A stretch of DNA of 64,000 nucleotides from Flavobacterium subsaxonicum WB 4.1-42 = DSM 21790 (GTDB taxonomy: Bacteria; Bacteroidota; Bacteroidia; Flavobacteriales; Flavobacteriaceae), in the NCBI RefSeq assembly GCF_000422725.1, contig NZ_AUGP01000004.1, forward strand, positions 1-64,000. Reading direction: 5' to 3'. Below, one piece after another: positions 61,202-64,000 of the stretch. Each line of letters starts with the position of its first letter. Position 1 is the stretch's first letter. A model generated the notes under the pieces. That model searched no databases, was not told where the DNA came from, and was given only the letters and a program-made list of their open reading frames with translations. Position numbers and translations under genes: made by a program.

Positions 61202-61209
61202 TATCTTTG
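61202..61209 (+). promoter_or_regulatory. pckA -7 box
   Basis: TATCTTTG, 34 bp before the ATG; no TTG at the normal distance. Confidence 0.45.
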
Positions 61210-61243
61210 CGCCATAGTAATTATTCAACTTAAACCCAAAACT

Positions 61244-62845
61244 ATGGAGAATTACGGCCTTTTTACGAAAACGATTGCGTTAAATGAGATCGGAATCAAT
61301 GATGCAACGGTAAGGTATCAGTTGTCGCCAGACGAACTTCACGACATTACCCTTAGGGAAGCACAGGGTGTAGAAACATCTACAGGAGCCCTTGCAATTA
61401 ACACCGGAGAATTTACAGGCAGGTCGCCACAGGATCGTTTTATTGTAAAAGACAGTATTACCGAAGATAAAGTGTGGTGGGGCAATGTAAACCTGCCGTT
61501 TGACAGCCGGAAGTTTGATGCCCTTTACAACAAAGTGGCTGCCTACTTGTCTGGCAAAGAGGTTTTTGTTAGGGATAGCTACGTATGTGCCGATGCCGAT
61601 TTTAGGCTTAATGTAAGGGTAGTTACCGAGACGGCGTGGAGCAACCTGTTTTGTTACAACATGTTCCTGAGGCCGACTGAAGAGGAACTGGAAGATTTTA
61701 AGGCCGACTGGCATGTGGTGTGCGCACCGGGCTTTAAGGCCAACCCTGAAGTGGATGGTACCCGAAGCCATAATTTTGCAATACTCGATTTTACAAGAAA
61801 AATAGCGCTTATTGGCGGTACGGGCTACACCGGCGAGATGAAAAAAGGCATTTTCTCTGCCCTTAATTTTATACTGCCTGTTTTTAAAGATACCCTGCCC
61901 ATGCATTGCAGTGCCAATGTGGGCGACCACGGCGATACGGCTATTTTCTTTGGCCTTTCGGGTACGGGTAAAACTACCTTGTCGGCCGATCCGGCACGTA
62001 AGCTTATTGGCGACGACGAGCACGGCTGGGCGCACGATAATACCGTATTTAACTTTGAAGGTGGCTGTTATGCCAAGGTGGTTAACCTTACCGAAGAGCA
62101 TGAGCCAGACATTTTTAGGGCCATAAAAAAAGGCGCATTGTTAGAAAATGTGGTGTTTACACCGGGCACTAACGAGGTTGATTTTGAGGATGTTTCCATT
62201 ACTCCCAACACCCGTGTTAGCTATCCGCTATACCATATTAATAACACACAGCCGGGCTCTATTGGGCACAACCCTAAAAATATATTTTTCCTTAGTGCCG
62301 ATTCTTTCGGTATCCTGCCTCCAATATCTAAACTAACTCCGGGCCAGGCGGCCTACTACTTTATATCGGGCTATACGGCTAAGGTTGCCGGTACAGAGGA
62401 GGGTGTTAAAGAGCCGCAGCCTAATTTTTCGGCCTGCTTTGGCGCGCCGTTTATGCCGTTGCACCCGGCCAAATATGCCGAGATGCTAAGCAGTAAAATG
62501 AAGGAGGCCGGCGTTAATGTATGGCTTATAAACACCGGCTGGACGGGTGGCGCTTATGGCACCGGCAGCAGGATGAAATTAAAATATACCCGTGCCATGA
62601 TAACGGCAGCATTAAACGGGCAACTTGATAATGTTTCTTACAGTACTGATGATGTTTTTGGGCTTGCCGTACCGCAAAGCTGCCCTAACGTGCCCGATGA
62701 GGTTTTAAACCCAAGGGATACGTGGGCTGATAAAACGGCTTACGACAAAAAAGCTGCTGAATTAGCGGGCGAATTCAGAAAAAATTTCACTAAATTTGAA
62801 ACGTTCTCTAATGAAGAAATTATCGCCGGCGGTCCGCTGGCATAA
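61244..62845 (+). CDS. pckA: Phosphoenolpyruvate carboxykinase (ATP)
   Basis: Makes PEP from oxaloacetate with ATP; entry to gluconeogenesis. 533 residues from ATG 61244; the longer frame would start inside the promoter. Motifs: GEFTGRSPQDRF, the P-loop FGLSGTGKTTLSADP, DDEHGW metal site, and R/K residues such as NTGWTGG. Normal length for the ATP type (PF01293). Strong terminator after it. Confidence 0.97.
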   Translation: MENYGLFTKTIALNEIGINDATVRYQLSPDELHDITLREAQGVETSTGALAINTGEFTGRSPQDRFIVKDSITEDKVWWGNVNLPFDSRKFDALYNKVAAYLSGKEVFVRDSYVCADADFRLNVRVVTETAWSNLFCYNMFLRPTEEELEDFKADWHVVCAPGFKANPEVDGTRSHNFAILDFTRKIALIGGTGYTGEMKKGIFSALNFILPVFKDTLPMHCSANVGDHGDTAIFFGLSGTGKTTLSADPARKLIGDDEHGWAHDNTVFNFEGGCYAKVVNLTEEHEPDIFRAIKKGALLENVVFTPGTNEVDFEDVSITPNTRVSYPLYHINNTQPGSIGHNPKNIFFLSADSFGILPPISKLTPGQAAYYFISGYTAKVAGTEEGVKEPQPNFSACFGAPFMPLHPAKYAEMLSSKMKEAGVNVWLINTGWTGGAYGTGSRMKLKYTRAMITAALNGQLDNVSYSTDDVFGLAVPQSCPNVPDEVLNPRDTWADKTAYDKKAAELAGEFRKNFTKFETFSNEEIIAGGPLA

Positions 62846-62879
62846 TTGTGAATTTTAGAATAGATGTTTTTGGAAAAGG

Positions 62880-62909
62880 GCTGCCCGGGGACGGGCAGCT
62901 ATTTTTTTG
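62880..62909 (+). terminator. pckA terminator
   Basis: GCTGCCC / GGGCAGC with a GGGGAC loop, then seven T. Confidence 0.9.
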
Positions 62910-62935
62910 TGCCTACACCAACCTAAAATACACCA

Positions 62936-63334
62936 ATGAAAATTAGCCGCACCTACAAAGTAATTATATCCACTTACTTATTTGCACTACTGCTGTTACA
63001 GCTTTTTGGTATAGCTTATTTTTTTGTTTTTAGCAAAATAGCCGACTGGGAGTTTTTTGCCTATAACTTTTACGGTAGTTTCGTGTTGTTTAGCCTGTCT
63101 TGTATCGTTGCGTTATTCCCCGGCAGGGTGTTTAAAAAAGCCAACATATATTTGGGGCTTTTACTGCTTCTAATACCTGAGCCTGTTTCTTTATTTGTAG
63201 CACACACTTCTATTTACGGCAGAATTTTTAATGTACAACAAACAGGTAATTATTTTTTGCTGGCTTATCCGTTATCCATACTGCTTTCTTATACCGTTGT
63301 TTACTGGCTTAACAAGCGCTCAGTGCTTGTTTAA
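62936..63334 (+). CDS. Small four-helix membrane protein
   Basis: 132 residues, four hydrophobic segments (about 10-30, 42-62, 70-90, 105-125) and a positively charged N-terminus. No motif recognised. Starts 27 bp after the pckA terminator. Confidence 0.6.
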   Translation: MKISRTYKVIISTYLFALLLLQLFGIAYFFVFSKIADWEFFAYNFYGSFVLFSLSCIVALFPGRVFKKANIYLGLLLLLIPEPVSLFVAHTSIYGRIFNVQQTGNYFLLAYPLSILLSYTVVYWLNKRSVLV

Positions 63335-63427
63335 GTAAATATGTATAGATTGTAAATAAGCATGTATGAGTGAAGCTGAAGGCCTTAAACTTCGTTGCGT
63401 TTAGCAAAATGAAAGTTGAGGCGTTAC

Positions 63428-63488
63428 AAATCATTTGCTGTTTGAGCGCCAGCGAGCCTGCCTGCCGGTAGGCAGGTTCAAATGATTT
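63428..63488. repeat. Nested inverted repeat
   Basis: Outer arms AAATCATTTG / CAAATGATTT and inner hairpin CCTGCC-GGTA-GGCAGG (63461-63476). Confidence 0.65.
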
Positions 63489-63574
63489 AGCCGAAGCTTT
63501 TATTTTGTAGCAAAAGAAGTTAGAGCCTTGAATTTTTGGTTCTTTTGTTTCAAGACAAAAGAACAGAGACCTTA

Positions 63575-63604
63575 CCTCCAACCCTCCGAAGGAGAGGGGG
63601 CAGC
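63575..63604. repeat. Dispersed purine-rich repeat, copy 3
   Basis: CTCCAACCCTCCGAAGGAGA then GGGGGC: related to the copies at 171 and 26728, with the TTGGAGG part on the other strand. Confidence 0.5.
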
Positions 63605-63712
63605 TACACTCCAACCCGCCAATAGTATTGTGACATTTATAGAAAATCCGTGTAAATCTGCGATTGCGCAGCATCCGTGTCATCCGTGTTCCATTATACT
63701 ATCGTGTATAAA

Positions 63713-63746
63713 CAAAAAAAAGCCACCCCGTAAAGAGGTAGCTTTG
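63713..63746 (-). terminator. hemD terminator
   Basis: AAGC-ACC / GGT-GCTT stem with small mismatches; T run on the minus strand; 28 bp after hemD. Confidence 0.7.
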
Positions 63747-63773
63747 ATGTTATTCAGATTAAAATAAAAGTAA

Positions 63774-64000
63774 TTATTTTCCCTTATTAGCTTCTGTTAT
63801 ATATTTTTCTAATGCCATAGTCATACTCGGGGTTCCCGGTGCAGGAGCCATAATATCAATACGCAGGCCGTGTTCAAGGGCTTCCTTCTGGGTAGTGCTT
63901 CCAAACACCGCAATACGGGTGTCGTTCTGCTTAAAGTCAGGAAAATTCTTGAATAACGATTTTATACCTGTAGGGCTAAAAAACGCCAGTACATCATAAT
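63774..64000 (-). CDS. hemD: Uroporphyrinogen-III synthase, partial (3' end)
   Basis: The last 74 residues plus stop; the rest lies beyond the right edge. The frame reads YDVLAFFSPTGIKSLFKNFP, then RIAVFGSTTQKEALEHGLRI and a tail PAPGTPSMTMALEKYITEAN, matching the second domain of HemD (SPTG and GxxT motifs). Closes the linear tetrapyrrole with inversion of ring D in haem synthesis. Confidence 0.88.
   Translation of the reverse strand, partial: YDVLAFFSPTGIKSLFKNFPDFKQNDTRIAVFGSTTQKEALEHGLRIDIMAPAPGTPSMTMALEKYITEANKGK

Larger units (their letters stand above)
63335..63712. other. Repeat-rich intergenic region, no gene seen
   Basis: Holds the nested inverted repeat at 63428-63488, then a CAAGACAAAAGAACAGAGACC word, the third copy of the purine-rich repeat (63575-63604), and CATCCGTGTCATCCGTGTTC (about 63672-63692), a common type of dispersed repeat. 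Reading frames crossing it lack any protein-like features. Confidence 0.55.

Noticed and set aside
61280..62101. 273-codon open frame on the minus strand
   Set aside because: Lies antisense inside pckA; its translation has no domain-like pattern and pckA is certain.
63309..63683. 124-codon minus-strand frame
   Set aside because: Runs through repeats and the nested hairpin; no domain-like content.

Overview
The window comes from a member of the Bacteroidota, most likely the Flavobacteriaceae and Flavobacterium or a close relative. Evidence in the sequence: the gliding-motility genes gldD and gldE next to ssb and mutY, a type IX secretion C-terminal sorting domain, Bacteroidota-restricted families (DUF5686, DUF3127, DUF4301, DUF6438), promoters of the TTG-N17-20-TAnnTTTG type used by the Bacteroidota primary sigma factor, and almost no Shine-Dalgarno sequences. 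The window is chromosomal. I saw no rRNA, tRNA, CRISPR array, insertion sequence or prophage.

Layout. 0.3-5.5 kb (minus strand): a galactose unit of aldose epimerase, galactokinase, galT and a sodium/sugar symporter. 5.7-7.3 kb: a divergent Na+/H+ antiporter. 7.4-11.1 kb: a pseudogene scrap, an SDR enzyme, and a thioesterase-KAS II operon next to a TetR gene, with four copies of one 16-bp palindrome marking a local regulon. 11.2-19.8 kb: a ribosome hibernation factor, a DUF2490 protein, B12-dependent ribonucleotide reductase, MscS, a second SDR, a beta-barrel protein, a Crp/Fnr regulator and an exported DJ-1/PfpI protein with a CRP-like palindrome before it. 19.9-26.7 kb: a membrane protein, rpoN, a TPR-AraC membrane regulator, a T9SS cargo protein, asnS and an SMR transporter. 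26.8-32.5 kb (minus): a DUF559 nuclease-like protein, a DUF5686 outer-membrane protein, a ParE-type toxin-antitoxin pair, frr, pyrH and a patatin. 32.6-39.2 kb: a thioredoxin-like protein, gldD-gldE-ssb-mutY, HU, a 30-residue basic protein (probably ribosomal) and rng. 39.3-43.9 kb: accessory small genes, an AraC scrap, aat and ahcY. 44-47.5 kb: PPTase, pnuC, DUF4301 and arfB. 47.9-51.5 kb: a secreted NPP1/VPS62-like lipoprotein, and a TPP riboswitch controlling a TonB-dependent receptor, which is therefore probably a thiamin importer. 51.5-58.3 kb: an SRPBCC protein, a degenerate Rieske-like lipoprotein, greA with a terminator-like leader hairpin, a HIT protein, a lipoprotein, a histidine kinase, a flavin reductase, a DUF3127 SSB-like protein and saccharopine dehydrogenase. 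58.4-60.6 kb: an AT-rich, probably acquired GHKL ATPase fused to a PD-(D/E)XK nuclease-like domain, the best candidate for an undescribed system. 60.8-64 kb: DUF423, pckA, a small membrane protein and the 3' part of hemD.

Most of the window is housekeeping. The most unusual items are the GHKL-nuclease gene, the DUF3127 protein that carries an SSB-type acidic tip, the four-operator TetR regulon, the greA leader, the 30-residue basic protein, the fused-looking DUF4301 protein and several families of dispersed intergenic repeats. Start codons were often moved downstream from the longest reading frame to the ATG that gives a normal family N-terminus or signal peptide.
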